Source: Meghimatium bilineatum | Lineage: Eukaryota > Mollusca > Gastropoda > Stylommatophora > Philomycidae | Assembly: GCA_034231615.1 (NCBI GenBank) | Contig: CM067315.1 | Location: 11,803,915-11,867,914, forward strand | Reading direction: 5' to 3' | Length of the DNA: 64,000 nt | Shown: positions 22,605 through 32,979 of the stretch, piece after piece | Layout of the letters: each line of letters starts with the position of its first letter | Numbering within the stretch: position 1 is the first letter of the stretch | The notes under the pieces: generated by a model | The model's input: only the letters and a program-made list of their open reading frames with translations | Database searches by the model: none | What the model was told of the DNA's origin: nothing | Made by a program: the position numbers and the translations under genes

Positions 22605-22795
22605 ATCATCAAGCACTGCTACTCTCTATTCTGTGCAACCATCATTAAGCACTGCTACTCTCTGTTCTGTGCAACCATCATCAAGCACTGCTACTCTCTG
22701 TTCTGTGCAACCATCATTAAGCACTGCTACTCTCTGTTCTGTGCAACCATCATCAAGCACTGCTACTCTCTGTTCTGTGCAACCATCATAATTTC
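22605..22795. repeat. 36-bp minisatellite, about 5 units
   Basis: Unit ATCATCAAGCACTGCTACTC plus TCTGTTCTGTGCAACC, with ATCATT and ATCATC alternating. Because 36 is a multiple of three, a frame stays open (IIKHCYSLFCAT repeated); there is no sign that it is translated. The array lies between two SINE-B copies. Confidence 0.95.
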
Positions 22796-22814
22796 TCCAG
22801 TGTCATATTAAGGA

Positions 22815-23090
22815 GGCCCTTTTCATCTGCGTTCTTTTTCAAACTCCTTCAGATTAACAGGATGTAGTCTGGAGAATTAAATGCACCGTGTCATGGCTTG
22901 CAGCTTGGCTGTGATATCTTGGCCATTGGTCCTGACACATTTGACTTTAACATGGTTTATGTGTCATTTGACCCTGTAAGGGATGTGACAGCCAACTCCC
23001 CTAAAAGCCTGAGTCACCTCTTACAACATGCATGACATGTAAAAGTTTTACTATTATTTTCTCCCATTTCATGCCGGGCAACAAGGGTGA
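22815..23090 (-). mobile_element. SINE-B copy
   Basis: Same orientation as the copy at 22113. It holds CAGATTAACAGGATGTAGTC, GTGTCATGGCTTGCAGC, GGTCCTGACACATTTGAC, GGGATGTGACAGCCAACTCC and ends near CATGCCGGGCAACA. Confidence 0.8.
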
Positions 23091-23264
23091 AGAAGGTCCT
23101 TGCCAGAATCTTTTTTGCCTATTAATTTATTACTACGGATTAACTGTCTGTCAATATTTGATGTAAGTAAAACTGAAACTCTACATCTTTTGAAATGTTT
23201 GGTCTCTTCTATTCTATGCCTCTTTTTGTTAAATGTCTGCAATGAATAAATCATCAATCCACAG

Positions 23265-23330
23265 ACAAAAGTCCACAAGTAAAAAGTACAAAGAGGAGTT
23301 TGTTGGAGGTCGTAGAAGCTCAAATTCAAG
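23265..23330 (+). CDS. Putative host exon, in phase with 20074-20186
   Basis: Not recognised. A 66-nt segment lies between acceptor TCATCAATCCACAG and donor CAAG|GTAGTAAC. With two leading bases it reads KSPQVKSTKRSLLEVVEAQI-Q, leaving one base. Joined to the previous exon (which leaves one base) the junction codon is GAC. A second frame is also open in this short stretch, so openness alone proves little. The exon cannot splice directly to the terminal exon at 34140, which starts in phase 0, so at least one more exon would be needed. Confidence 0.35.
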
Positions 23331-23369
23331 GTAGTAACAATATCAGTGTATTTGTTGTCCTCTATTTTG

Positions 23370-23549
23370 TTATATTTCTTATACTATATATTCATCCAAG
23401 ACTGGTAACATTACCTCTGTGTTCATGTGGGCAGACAATGAAACATATCCTGCAAGACTGCATTTCACTAAATCAGTTAAAGGAGGAACACTGGCCTATA
23501 GAGATGGATATCTACAGAAAGATGTTAATTAATTTTGGCAGACAATCTG
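23370..23549 (+). mobile_element. LINE-I-type RNase H tail, short unit copy 2
   Basis: Encodes RLVTLPLCSCGQTMKHILQ, DCISLNQLKEEHWPIEMD and FGRQ in one frame; see the copy at 20267. It abuts the 5' end of LINE-I1. Confidence 0.7.
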
Positions 23550-26500
23550 CCCGAGATGGCTTAGTTCAGCCATCAGGGGCTGGAAACTAAGACTGGTCGG
23601 GCAGTCCCATTCGAGCAGGACCATAGTCCTGCCCAAGTAAGCAGAGTGCTGAAGACGGAGGCATCCAGCCAAAAGGCGCACAGATAATCAGGATGCCACG
23701 CACAAAACACAATGGAAACATGTCTACATCTATAAATAGTTATGGTGCCTGCCCTGTGGCGGACGTTCAGGCAGGGACGGTGCCGGGCCCTATACCTCGA
23801 AAGGGCCCAACCTCAGTTACTGAAAGTCCTTCTCAATTGCCTCAAGGAGCCAGGAGGCAAGGGAATAGAGCTACTGGCCAAACAAACTTTAAACGACCAA
23901 TAAAAATAATGCACTGGAATGCTGAGGGTGTCAACAGTAAAAGAGATGGATACAACTAAATTGGAACTTGAAAATGTCCTCAGTGAAGAACAAGTTAATA
24001 TATGCTGTATCCAAGAAACACACCTCAGCAGCGACATAGCCTTCAAAATCAGAGGCTACCAGTGCTACCGATCTGACCGAAAGGACAGGCGAAAGGGTGG
24101 AATTCTGACACTTGTTAAAAACAATATCAGCGCATGTCAGCTGGAAGTATATATGGAAGGGGCAGAATACCAGATGCTCCACCTAAAAACAGACAGTGCA
24201 GAATTCCATCTCCTGAACTACTACTGCCCAAATGATAAACCATTGGCACTAGACACAATTCCAGATAAAGAGAGACTTATGGTGTGTGGTGACTTCAACA
24301 GCCACTCTCAGAGCTGGGGCTATGATCATATCGACAAGAGAGGTGAGGAACTTGAGAGCTGGCAGGATGAAAATAATCTCATCCTTATTAACCAGCCAGC
24401 TGACTCACCAACCTTCTACTCGAGAGCATGGCACACCACCTCTACACCAGATCTGGCATTCCACTCACCAGGCCTGAAATGGAACATCACACGTGTCGTT
24501 GGAAAGCAGCTTGGGGGTAGTGACCACAGACCAGTATTTCTGGAAATCCACAATGAATTTACCAAGGACAGCAGCACGCTCACTAGGTGGAACTATAAGA
24601 GGGCAGACTGGAAAATGTACCAGCATTTAACCAGTGTTCTAGCTAAGGACATGAACTTGGACAAAGACATCAATAGAGCAGTGAGTGAATTTAATAGATG
24701 TATACTACATGCTGCTAGTAAAACCATACCCAGGGGGGCACATAAAAACTACAAACCCTACTGGAATGATGAACTGGAAAAGCTGCAAAATGAGATGGAA
24801 ACATCTAGACAGCAAGCTAAGAACAGACCTAGCCAAGAACATCACAACAAATATCAGCAAACAAAGGCTAAATTTTAAAGAGCCAAGTTACAAGCCAGAC
24901 GGAGTAGCTGGAAAGAAAAAACAGAGTCGCTGAACCTAGAAAGAGATACTAGGAAATTATGGAAACTTGTAAAACAACTAAATGATGAAGGTACAGGGAG
25001 AAATACCAGGATCACACTTTATAAAGATAGAGACATTTTAACAGGTAAACATGCAGCTGATTACTTTGCAGATTCCTTTGCAGAAGACAATAACGTCAAA
25101 GTCAGCCCAGACAAACAACAGGAGGTTCGAGAGAACCAGCAAAACATTTGACAAGGCGAACCTATACCTGAAGTCATGGAGGCACCAATCACAATGAGAG
25201 AACTGGAGCATGCAATATCCAAATTGAAAATGAAAAAGTCCCCTGGAGCTGATGGAGTGTCCAATGAAATGATTAGAAACCTGGGAATTGCAGCAAGAGC
25301 AAAGCTACTGTAGATCTTTAACACAAGCTGGTCCACGGGTAATGTACCACAGGCGTGGAGAGAAGCAATAATGATACCACTCCTCAAATCAGGAAAAGAT
25401 GGCAACACAGTCTCCAACTACAGGCCCATCAGCCTCACAAGCTGTCTATGCAAAACAATGGAACGCATTATCAATCTTAGGATGCAGTGGTACCTTGAAA
25501 GTGAAAACCTTCTGGTATCACAGCAAGCAGGTTTCAGACAGTGCTACTCTACTGAAGATCAGGCAACCTACCTCTCCCAAGAGATTTAGGATGCCTTCCA
25601 AGATAAGAAACTGGTACTAGCAGCATGGATAGACCTCAGGAAAGCATTTGATAAGGTCTGGAAAGAAGGGCTCCTAAAGAAATTGCGAAATTGCAGGGTT
25701 AGCTCAAGAATGTACAAATGGGTAAAAACATACCTGCATAATGAAAGAGCCAGGGTACAATTAGATGGTTGCAAGAGTAAGAAAGTTCTACTGCGTCATG
25801 GAGTCCCCCAGGGAGGAGTCCTGTCGCCCACACTTTTCTTGGTTTACATCAATGACCTAGTTGCTGAACTACCACACGGGATCAAAGTGGCAATGTATGC
25901 TGACGACCTGGTGATCTGGTGCACAGAAGAACATGCGACAGTGGCCACTAAACAAATACAAAGAGCTATCGATGCCCTAACCTTATGGGCTAATAGATGG
26001 TGCGTCAGCATTAACACAGATAAGTGCAGCACTACACTTTTTACCCTCTCACCAAAACAAAAAGCCGGTCATATCAAAATAGATGGAGAGCTCTTGAAAG
26101 AAGACAAACAACCCACATACCTCGGAGTTACTTTTGATGATAAACTGACATGGAAGCAGCACATAAACAAAGCAACAACAAAAGCTAGGAGGAAGTTAGC
26201 TATCCTGAGAATACTAAGTGGAACCACATGGGGAGCCAGTGGGAATATACTCAGTAAAGTTTACCAGCAAGTCATAAGACCACACCTGGAATATGGTTCA
26301 GCAGCATGGTGTCCTGCATCAAACACCACATTACAAGATCTAGATAAAGTGCAAAACCAGGCACTTAGAATAATGTTGGGAGCAATGAAATCAACACCCA
26401 TAGCAGAGATGCAGAAAATGGGAAGAATGCAAACACTTGGCGAATGCAGAGACACAAAAGTACTAATTCAAGCAGAAAAGTTTCAGTGTATGCCAAGTCA

Positions 26501-27576
26501 TCCAATGAAGGAAAGATTCCAAAATCTAGCAATGGGACGACTGAAAAGAAGCAGCTTTATGCATCAAGCTAAACGACTCCGCAGACAACTTACAGACCTA
26601 CCTGAAGTTGACAGCCCCTTAAGGCCTGTACCAGAACAAACCCCATGGAGTGAAAGGCATGGAATGCCAATATACATTCAGACCCATGTGAAAGGAATAC
26701 TAAGCGAGGACGAACAGAACAGTGTGCAGCGAAGGACAGTCACTCTCAGTTTCCTGGATGAGGAATATCCACAAGATATATGGGTCAGAGTATACACAGA
26801 TGGGTCAGCACAGAATGCCGTGAGGAATGGAGGTGCAGGTGTATATATAGAATATCCACACAAGCCTAGAGATACAATCAGAACACCGACAGGAAAATTC
26901 TGCAATAATTATGATGCAGAAATCCAGGCAATTAGTGTGACAGCTAAAAAACTGCTGAACTCCCAACTCTGACCTACAGCCTGTGGTATTCCTGACAGAT
27001 GCAAGGTCAGTGCTTCAAGCTCTCCAGTCTGAAAAACTAACAGACTTGAAAAAACTACTTAGCGAATAGTCTTACCAGTATAGGGTAACCATGCAGTGGA
27101 TACCCTCTCACTGTGGAATACCAGGAAATGAAAAAGCAGACCAACTGGCTAAGGAAGGTGCTGCCGAAGACCAACCAGATATACCAATCACCTACCATCA
27201 GAAAAAACAGATGATCAAGTCAATAAAAAAGCCACAAACACCAACACAAGATGACTATCATATTATGAACAGATCAGAACAAGTTATAATTTTACGCCTC
27301 AGAACAGGACACAACCGACTCCGCAGTCATATGTATACAAAGTTCAAGATTGGCAACACAGCCATGTGTACACGTGGACAGGCAGCACAGAGTGCCAAAC
27401 ATATACTTCAAGAGTGTTCTGAGCATGAAATACTGAGGCAGACATATTGGCCAGAGGAAACAACACTGGAATCAAAACTCTATGGGACACTGTATGAACT
27501 ACAAAAGACAGTGAGTTTTATTAAGGAGACAGAATTACAGATATAGACATGTTTCAAGTGAACGAAAGAAGAAGAA
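23550..27576 (+). mobile_element. LINE-I1, nearly full-length non-LTR retrotransposon
   Basis: An element of about 4 kb with a short 5' leader (23550-23692), one long polyprotein region and a 3' end GAACGAAAGAAGAAGAAGAA. Its order is APE endonuclease, reverse transcriptase, RNase H, C-terminal CxC-H-C knuckle, which fits the I-type LINEs (an I/Nimb-like group; clade not proven). No separate ORF1 is visible. No target-site duplication was found, so the 5' edge is approximate. Three more fragments of the family are in this window (1-393, 1966-3480, 5099-5198). Confidence 0.85.
23693..27546 (+). pseudogene. LINE-I1 endonuclease / reverse transcriptase / RNase H polyprotein, broken
   Basis: Starts MPRTKHNGNMSTSINSYG. 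Endonuclease motifs: IMHWNAEGVNS, CIQETHLSSD, VCGDFNSHSQSWGYD, STPDLAF and GGSDHRPVF. Reverse transcriptase: KMKKSPGADGVSNEM, NYRPISLTSCLCKTMER, QQAGFRQCYSTEDQ, AAWIDLRKAFDKVW, RHGVPQGGVLSPTLFLVYIN and MYADDLVIW. RNase H: VYTDGSA, NYDAEIQAI, FLTDARSV, IPSHCGIPGNEKADQLAKEG. All catalytic blocks survive, but the frame is broken by a shift near 23940, stops near 24876, 25149, 25312 and 25587, and further breaks between 26960 and 27090. The knuckle reads CTRGQ where relatives have CxCGQ. A dead copy that decayed after loss of selection. Confidence 0.9.
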
Positions 27577-27645
27577 GAAATGAGTTATGAACCAGTGTCA
27601 TAACACATGGTTTTCCATAAGTGCTCAGCTGTCTAGTCAGTGGTT

Positions 27646-27830
27646 GACCAGAAACCCCCATCGAAGATGGATGTGTTGTATTATTGGTGTAAATAAAACT
27701 GCAACTCAACTCAGAGAATTTCCATTCTCTGGACTAAATTCTGCTGGAAATCTAGTAGGACCATTGCTCTGCTGCAAGAGATATCCATTGGGAGTTTTGG
27801 AATGAACGCTGAAGAAAAAGACCAGAAACC
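27646..27830 (+). mobile_element. SINE-A copy with target-site duplication
   Basis: Body 27657-27819, diverged (GAAGATGGATGTGTTGTATT at the head). Flanks GACCAGAAACC on both sides (27646-27656, 27820-27830) are an exact 11-bp duplication. The tail is GAAGAAAAA. Confidence 0.88.
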
Positions 27831-27954
27831 GCCTGAAGAGGGTCCTCGACAACACTTGCTAAATTAATATGGCACCTTCCCAGAGTTTGAGCCCTGGTAT
27901 CCAAATTTCTCATGTCTGGTTTAACCATGGGAGTAATTTTTATTTAAACCACGA

Positions 27955-28131
27955 ATAATGAATGGACCCATGTGATGTCAGTGACCCACAAAGCTGTACT
28001 AAATTTGGTTTGTTGTGCTGAAAGGAGCAGATATCTCAGACAGCTGTAAACCTTGATTTGGCAGATTCTGTTCTCCAGAATACATCCTGATAGTTTACAA
28101 GAGTTTGAGAATGAATGCAGAAGAAGAAGTA
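27955..28131 (+). mobile_element. SINE-B copy, 5'-truncated
   Basis: Holds the 3' half of SINE-B: AGTGACCCACAAAGC, GAGCAGATATCTCAG, CTCCAGAATACATCCTGATA and GAGTTTGAGAATGAATGCAG plus AAGAAG. The stretch 28132-28352 to its right has no recognisable gene. Confidence 0.75.
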
Positions 28132-28393
28132 ACGGTTCATGTCTGGAACGTGTGCCTACCAATGTTTACAGCTCTCATAGTTTTTAAAGAATTGTCTGGT
28201 CATAATTTTTTAATAGTTTGTGACATTGCAGAATGCAATTGTTTAGTAGTTTGAAGCCAGGGAAGAACACAGTTTTTGAAACACAGTAGGAGGGGGTAGG
28301 GATAGAATTAGTTGTAGGTAAAGGTATGCCCCATGGCAGCCACCTGATGTCATGGATGAATATTCTTCTTCTTCTTCGGCGATCATTACTCAG

Positions 28394-29325
28394 TCAGGTT
28401 GGGACTTCGGATTCTATGATATAGGCTGCTGTCTGTTTTAAAGTGTCCACTGTGCCATACAGTTTCTCTTCAACACTGATTGGGGTGGGCCATGTCTTGT
28501 TTCTCAGGTCTGCATACTGGGGACATTCTTGTAGGATATGTTCTGCTGTCATATTTGCAAGGCTGCAATGGCAGAGCCCAGTTGTCCCTATTTTGAATTT
28601 GGTGTACAAATGATGTCTCATTTTGTTGTGACCAGTTCTGAGGCGCAGCAGGATAACCTGGTCTCTTCTGGACAGTTGGTAATACCCGTCATCTGCATTA
28701 TATTTGGGGTGGTCTTCTTTCCACTTTTTATTATAGTTGCCTTTAATGATGGTCTTCACTTCTTCATAACTGACCAGATAGTCTTCTTGAGGTAACTTCC
28801 CTCCTTCTTTGGCCAGTCTATCTGCAACTTCATTCCCTTCAATGTTACAGTGTGCCGGTATCCACTGGATCACTACTCTTTGGAAATTATTGTACAACTG
28901 AACTAGCACTGCCCTCAATTCATTCAGTTCGGTGCTCTTGTGTAGCTTCAGTGCTGTTATGACAGAGAGTGCATCTGTTAGTAGTACAATATTCCTGTGC
29001 ACTTGTTCTTTGTGTTGTAAGATAGTTTCTGCTGCTTTCTTGAGAGCTTCCATTTCTGCTTTAAAATTGGTTGAGAGCTTGCCAGTAGCTATGGCTAGAG
29101 TAACATCTTTCCCGCATTTTAGTCTGAGGGTCACTCCTCCACCTCCATTCTCAATTGCGTTTGTGGCCGAGCCATCTGTATAGGCATGGGTCCATGCATC
29201 TTGTGGGTAATTAACTGTGATGTGTTGTTCTGTGATACGCTTTCTCTCCAATTCTGTCTGGGTTCCTTTCTTTTCTATACCTTCTATATGTTCTTTTAGT
29301 TGTGGGAGTCTGTATGCCCAAGGGG
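28394..29325 (-). CDS. LINE-I2 RNase H and C-terminal knuckle
   Basis: Continuation of the polyprotein after the frameshift; the open frame reaches back to the G7 run near 29325. All five RNase H catalytic positions are present, counting from TTG at 29251: D26 in YTDGSA, E66 in NFKAEMEA, D93 in LLTDALSV, H134 in WIPAHC and D144 in EVADRLAKEG. The domain would degrade the RNA strand of the RNA-DNA hybrid. It is followed by LLRLRTGHNKMRHHLYTKF, the knuckle CHCSLANMTAEHILQEC and YGTVDTLKQTAAYI. The ORF stops at 28394, 30 nt before the target-site duplication. An internal TTG is not a likely real start; this part is expected to be read from the upstream ORF. Confidence 0.9.
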
Positions 29326-32291
29326 GGGATGATACTGACTAGTTGTATGGGCCTTGGTTTCGCTTGTCCTATAGTTGGTGCCTTTTGTATCAGTTTCTTT
29401 GCATTTGCTGAGAAGTTGCTCCTCTCCAGCCTGATTTTGCCATAGCCATTAATTCTTTGGTGCATAGGGTGATTCAGGAGTCTCTTGTATTTTTCTGCTT
29501 GTTGAACTACTTTCATGTCTCTTCTATCTTCCATTGACTGAAGGCCAGTTATTGTTTCTAATGTATTTATGGGTGTAGATTTCATAGATGCAGTGATAAT
29601 ACGTGTAGCTTGATTCTGGGTTTTGTTTATTTTGTTGAATTGCGTTTTAGATGCTGTGGCCCAAGCTGCGATGCCATACTCTAGTACTGGCCTAACTCTA
29701 CCTGTGTATAGCCTTTTCAAGATTTTGCTGTCCGCTCCCCAGTTTGTGCCTGCTAACTTATTCATTATTGCCATTCTATTTCTGGCTCGTTTCTCTGCTT
29801 TTTCTGTCTGTTTTGCCCATGTCATTCTAGAGTCAAGGGTAATTCCGAGGTATGTTGGGTTCTGCTCTAGTGGGAGAACGTGATTGTTTATTTTTAGTGT
29901 TGTTTTCTGTACCTTGTTGGTTAGTGTGAATATTGTGTGTGTGGTTTTCTTTTCATTAATGGTAAGCAACCATTTCTTGGTCCAGCTTTCTAGTTTGTGC
30001 AGTGCCCCTTGCATTCTATTTTTTGCAACTGTTATTGTCACCCCTCCTGTCCACAAGGCCAGGTCATCTGCATACATTGCAGAGTGTACCCCAGTTGGTA
30101 TGCCCTCCATAATATCATTTATGTAAATTAAGAAGAGTGTAGGGGATAGTACACCTCCTTGCGGGACACCTTGTTCTAGTATTCTCTTCCTGCTACGTTT
30201 TCCCTGTACTTGCACTCTAGCTGTTCTTTTTTCCATATAGTTGCATATCCAGTTATATAAGTGTCCTCTGATTCCTAGTCTAAGGAGCTTGTTCTTGAGT
30301 CCATCTTTCCAAACTTTGTCAAATGCCTTCTCCATGTCAACCCACACTGCAAGCGTGTGTTTTTTTTCTTGGTATGCGTCTTCAATCTCTTGGGCTATGT
30401 AGGCGACCTGGTCCTCTGTTGATCTGTGTTGTCGGAAGCCGCTCTGTTGTGCTGATATGAGTTGTTTTCCTTCCAAGTGCCACATGAGTCTTCTGTTGAC
30501 CATTTTCTCCATCAATTTGCCCATACAGCTGAGGAGACTGACAGGTCTATAACTACTTGGGTCGAGTTTGTCTTTGCCTTGCTTTAAAATGGGTACCATG
30601 ATAGCTTCTTTCCATGCGGTGGGCACCTGTCCTGTTCTCCAGCTAGTATTTACTATGTTTAGAAGTTTTCTCTTTGCTCTAGGCCCCAGTTTCATAAGCA
30701 TTTCATTGGTAACCCCATCTTTACCCGGTGACTTCTTGAGTTTAAGGTTCTGTAGTGCTTCTTCTAGCTCAGTTTCCGTAAATTTTGCCAACATTTGCTC
30801 TTCTATAACCATAGGCATATCCTTTAGTCCATGGATTTCATTCTTGACTTCTATTTTTCTTTCTTTTGGTATGTTTATCTGGCTCACAGTTGCATAATTT
30901 TTAATGAAAATGTTTGCTGCTGCTTTTCCCGTGTGCATTTTGTTATTATATTCAAGTGTTATTGGAGGTCGGCTACTGTTTTCATCACTCAATGCCTTGG
31001 CAAGTTTCCAGAGTTTGTTTCCATCTTTGTCCATGTTAAGGCTCTCGGTTTTTTCGATCCATCTCCTCCTTGTTGATGTTTTTACCTCTCTCTTGTATTT
31101 AGCTGAGGCTACCTTGAGAGCAATATTGCTTTCTGTACTCTGCTCTGTTTCTACTAATTCTCTGGCCATATTCAGGTCTTCTTCAAGCTTTTGTATTTCT
31201 TTGGACCAGTACGGTTTGTAGTTTTTTCTTGCCCCTCTTGGTATTGCGTATTTTGCTGCCCTAAGTATTGCCTCAGTTAGCTTTTCCGTCATGTTCTTAA
31301 TTTTTTTTTGATGGGTGTTGATAGGCTCACTATATGCGTCTGAGAGTTTTGCAAATTTGTCCCAGTCTGCTCTCTTATAGTTCCAGCGGGGAAGAGGTTT
31401 CTGCTCTTCCTGTGTGTAGTTAAGGTTGATAGTGAGTTTTATTGGTTTGTGGTCCCCTAGCTGGTTCGTAACTATTCTACATATTTTATGGGATAAATCG
31501 CCAGTGGCAAACGCTAAATCTGGGGTTGATGTTGATTTCCATCTCCTTGAGTAGAAAGTTGGGGGATCATCCTGTGCATTCAACAGAAATAGATTGTTAT
31601 CGATTTCCCATTCTTCCACTTCTTCTCCTCTTGAGTCAGTTTGCTGGTAGCCCCACCTTTCAGAGTGGCTGTTAAAGTCACCCACTACAATACAGTGTGT
31701 GTCTGTAATATCCATTGTTTCTAATTTAAGGGCTCTTCCTACTGGGCTGTATATGTTATAAATTCTGATGGGCTGGTTTTCTATGTACACATCTGTTCCT
31801 ATAATCTCTGATTCTCCTATTGTATTTATTTCTATCTGCTTTGTTGGAATGGTGTTGCGTAACAGTGTAAGTACCCCTCCCTTATGCCCTTCTCTGTCCT
31901 GTCTGAATGTTTGGTAGCCCCTGATAGAGAATCTATGGTTTAGGTTAAGATGGGTTTCTTGTATACAAGCCACATCAATCTTGTCGTTATCCAGTCTAGC
32001 TGTTAGTGCCTGCTTTTTGTGGTAAATGCCTTCCGCATTCCAATGCAGTATGTTTAGTCCTTTTGTCTGTCGTGTGGTTTGACCAGTCATAATTTCCCGC
32101 TGTTCCCATTTCCTGGTCTTCCAAAATGGGCCAGGGTGACCACCAGTAGCTTGGGGTGGGCCCCTTTTAGGCATGGGGCCCGGCACTCTACCCGCCTGGT
32201 GGGACTCCTCAGGCAGAGCACCATACCTAGAATCCATTGTCTCAATCTGCATGAGTGTATATGAGGTACGTTGCACTTTGTTATGCGCCAT
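29211..32291 (-). CDS. LINE-I2 endonuclease / reverse transcriptase ORF
   Basis: 1026 codons from ATG at 32291; an in-frame TGA lies upstream, so this is the first start. APE-type endonuclease occupies about residues 80-290: ILHWNAEGI, QETH at 111-114, DFNSHSERWGY at 205-215 and STPDLAF at 255-261. The final motif reads QLGDHKPI, while LINE-I1 has QLGGSDHRPV, so the two residues before the conserved Asp-His, including the usual Ser, are missing. Reverse transcriptase occupies about 510-770: KLKKSPGKDGV, YRPVSLLSCMGKLMEKM, GFRQHRSTEDQ, VDMEKAFDKVW, GVPQGGVLSPTLF and YADD at 740-743. These nick target DNA and copy the element RNA by target-primed reverse transcription. The last 40 or so codons are out of frame after the G7 run at 29322-29328; the intended frame continues PPWAYRLPQLKEHIEGI into the RNase H ORF. 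Confidence 0.92.
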   Translation of the reverse strand: MAHNKVQRTSYTLMQIETMDSRYGALPEESHQAGRVPGPMPKRGPPQATGGHPGPFWKTRKWEQREIMTGQTTRQTKGLNILHWNAEGIYHKKQALTARLDNDKIDVACIQETHLNLNHRFSIRGYQTFRQDREGHKGGVLTLLRNTIPTKQIEINTIGESEIIGTDVYIENQPIRIYNIYSPVGRALKLETMDITDTHCIVVGDFNSHSERWGYQQTDSRGEEVEEWEIDNNLFLLNAQDDPPTFYSRRWKSTSTPDLAFATGDLSHKICRIVTNQLGDHKPIKLTINLNYTQEEQKPLPRWNYKRADWDKFAKLSDAYSEPINTHQKKIKNMTEKLTEAILRAAKYAIPRGARKNYKPYWSKEIQKLEEDLNMARELVETEQSTESNIALKVASAKYKREVKTSTRRRWIEKTESLNMDKDGNKLWKLAKALSDENSSRPPITLEYNNKMHTGKAAANIFIKNYATVSQINIPKERKIEVKNEIHGLKDMPMVIEEQMLAKFTETELEEALQNLKLKKSPGKDGVTNEMLMKLGPRAKRKLLNIVNTSWRTGQVPTAWKEAIMVPILKQGKDKLDPSSYRPVSLLSCMGKLMEKMVNRRLMWHLEGKQLISAQQSGFRQHRSTEDQVAYIAQEIEDAYQEKKHTLAVWVDMEKAFDKVWKDGLKNKLLRLGIRGHLYNWICNYMEKRTARVQVQGKRSRKRILEQGVPQGGVLSPTLFLIYINDIMEGIPTGVHSAMYADDLALWTGGVTITVAKNRMQGALHKLESWTKKWLLTINEKKTTHTIFTLTNKVQKTTLKINNHVLPLEQNPTYLGITLDSRMTWAKQTEKAEKRARNRMAIMNKLAGTNWGADSKILKRLYTGRVRPVLEYGIAAWATASKTQFNKINKTQNQATRIITASMKSTPINTLETITGLQSMEDRRDMKVVQQAEKYKRLLNHPMHQRINGYGKIRLERSNFSANAKKLIQKAPTIGQAKPRPIQLVSIIPPLGIQTPTTKRTYRRYRKERNPDRIGEKAYHRTTHHS

Positions 32292-32840
32292 ATGGCCAAG
32301 TGCATCCGATTTCCGCCAGCTATTTTTTTTAGGTTTGCTTTCCTTAGATGGTCTACCCTCCCGGGATCATGAGCACCATCTGTCCAGGCTTTGTGTAGAG
32401 TTTTCCATCTCCTAGGTGGCCTGTCTTTCTGGACTCTTGAGCGCCACCTGCCCAGCAGTTAGGGGAATTTTTTAAGTTTTCCTGCCTTTTTCCTTTATGG
32501 GATGGAGCTGATTGGGGCCTAAGTAGGGTTTTACTGACTTCTCCCTTTGTATGTTTTAGAAAATAGTTTCCCATATTCCCCTATTTTAAAGGTCCCCCCA
32601 ACCCTGGGGGGCATGCTGGGGTCAATGACCCCAGCTGTTGGCTTGAGCTTATAGCGGCTCATACTCGCTTGATGCTGCCCGTCACGAGACGCATGGGGTA
32701 TTTCAGTGGAGATATCAGTGCCACCTGATATCCCACCCCGTCCTGTTGGGCAACATCGCCAGTTTGTCCGCGACTGCTTATTCGTCCAGAAATCTGGATT
32801 ATTCGTCCAGAGATCTGTCTTATATTGCAGCCAACCACCA

Positions 32841-32859
32841 GATATGGAGACTCCATATC
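32841..32859. repeat. Hairpin in the LINE-I2 5' leader
   Basis: GATATGGAGACTCCATATC is a perfect inverted repeat with a one-base centre. Extended, AACCACCA and GGAGGTT continue the arms (15 of 17 positions pair). It is about 75 nt from the element's 5' end. Confidence 0.75.
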
Positions 32860-32979
32860 CGGAGGTTGTTCCACGATCCGCAACCTGTGGACGCGCCTGG
32901 TAGGGGATGGTCGCCCCCCCCCCCAGGATGGATGAATATAATTTCATGCACTAAGCCACAGCAGCTATTAATTGAGGTG

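Larger units (their letters stand above)
28353..32939 (-). mobile_element. LINE-I2, full-length non-LTR retrotransposon with duplication
   Basis: The element spans 28364-32928 (4565 bp). The flanks TGGATGAATAT at 28353-28363 and 32929-32939 are an exact 11-bp target-site duplication, which fixes both ends. On the minus strand it begins CCTGGGGGGGGGGGCGACC, has a 5' leader of about 640 bp without a clear ORF1, then one polyprotein frame (endonuclease, reverse transcriptase) that shifts into a second (RNase H, knuckle), a 28-nt 3' UTR and a GAAGAAGAAGAAG tail. It is related to LINE-I1 in domain order and motifs but clearly a different family. An intact structure with a single visible frameshift suggests a young insertion. 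Confidence 0.93.

Noticed and set aside
22584-22811. Small repeat protein IIKHCYSLFCAT
   Set aside because: Frame openness follows from the 36-bp period; the frame does not fit the phase of the neighbouring putative exons.
28394-32291. RNase H plus reverse transcriptase as a retrovirus or LTR element
   Set aside because: An APE-type endonuclease lies N-terminal, there are no long terminal repeats, protease or integrase, and the element has a (GAA)n tail with short target-site duplications: a LINE. No virus-derived element was recognised in the window.
32531-32947. ORF1 of LINE-I2
   Set aside because: A 138-codon frame covers part of the 5' leader, but it begins outside the element, has no CCHC or coiled-coil features and no match to a LINE ORF1.
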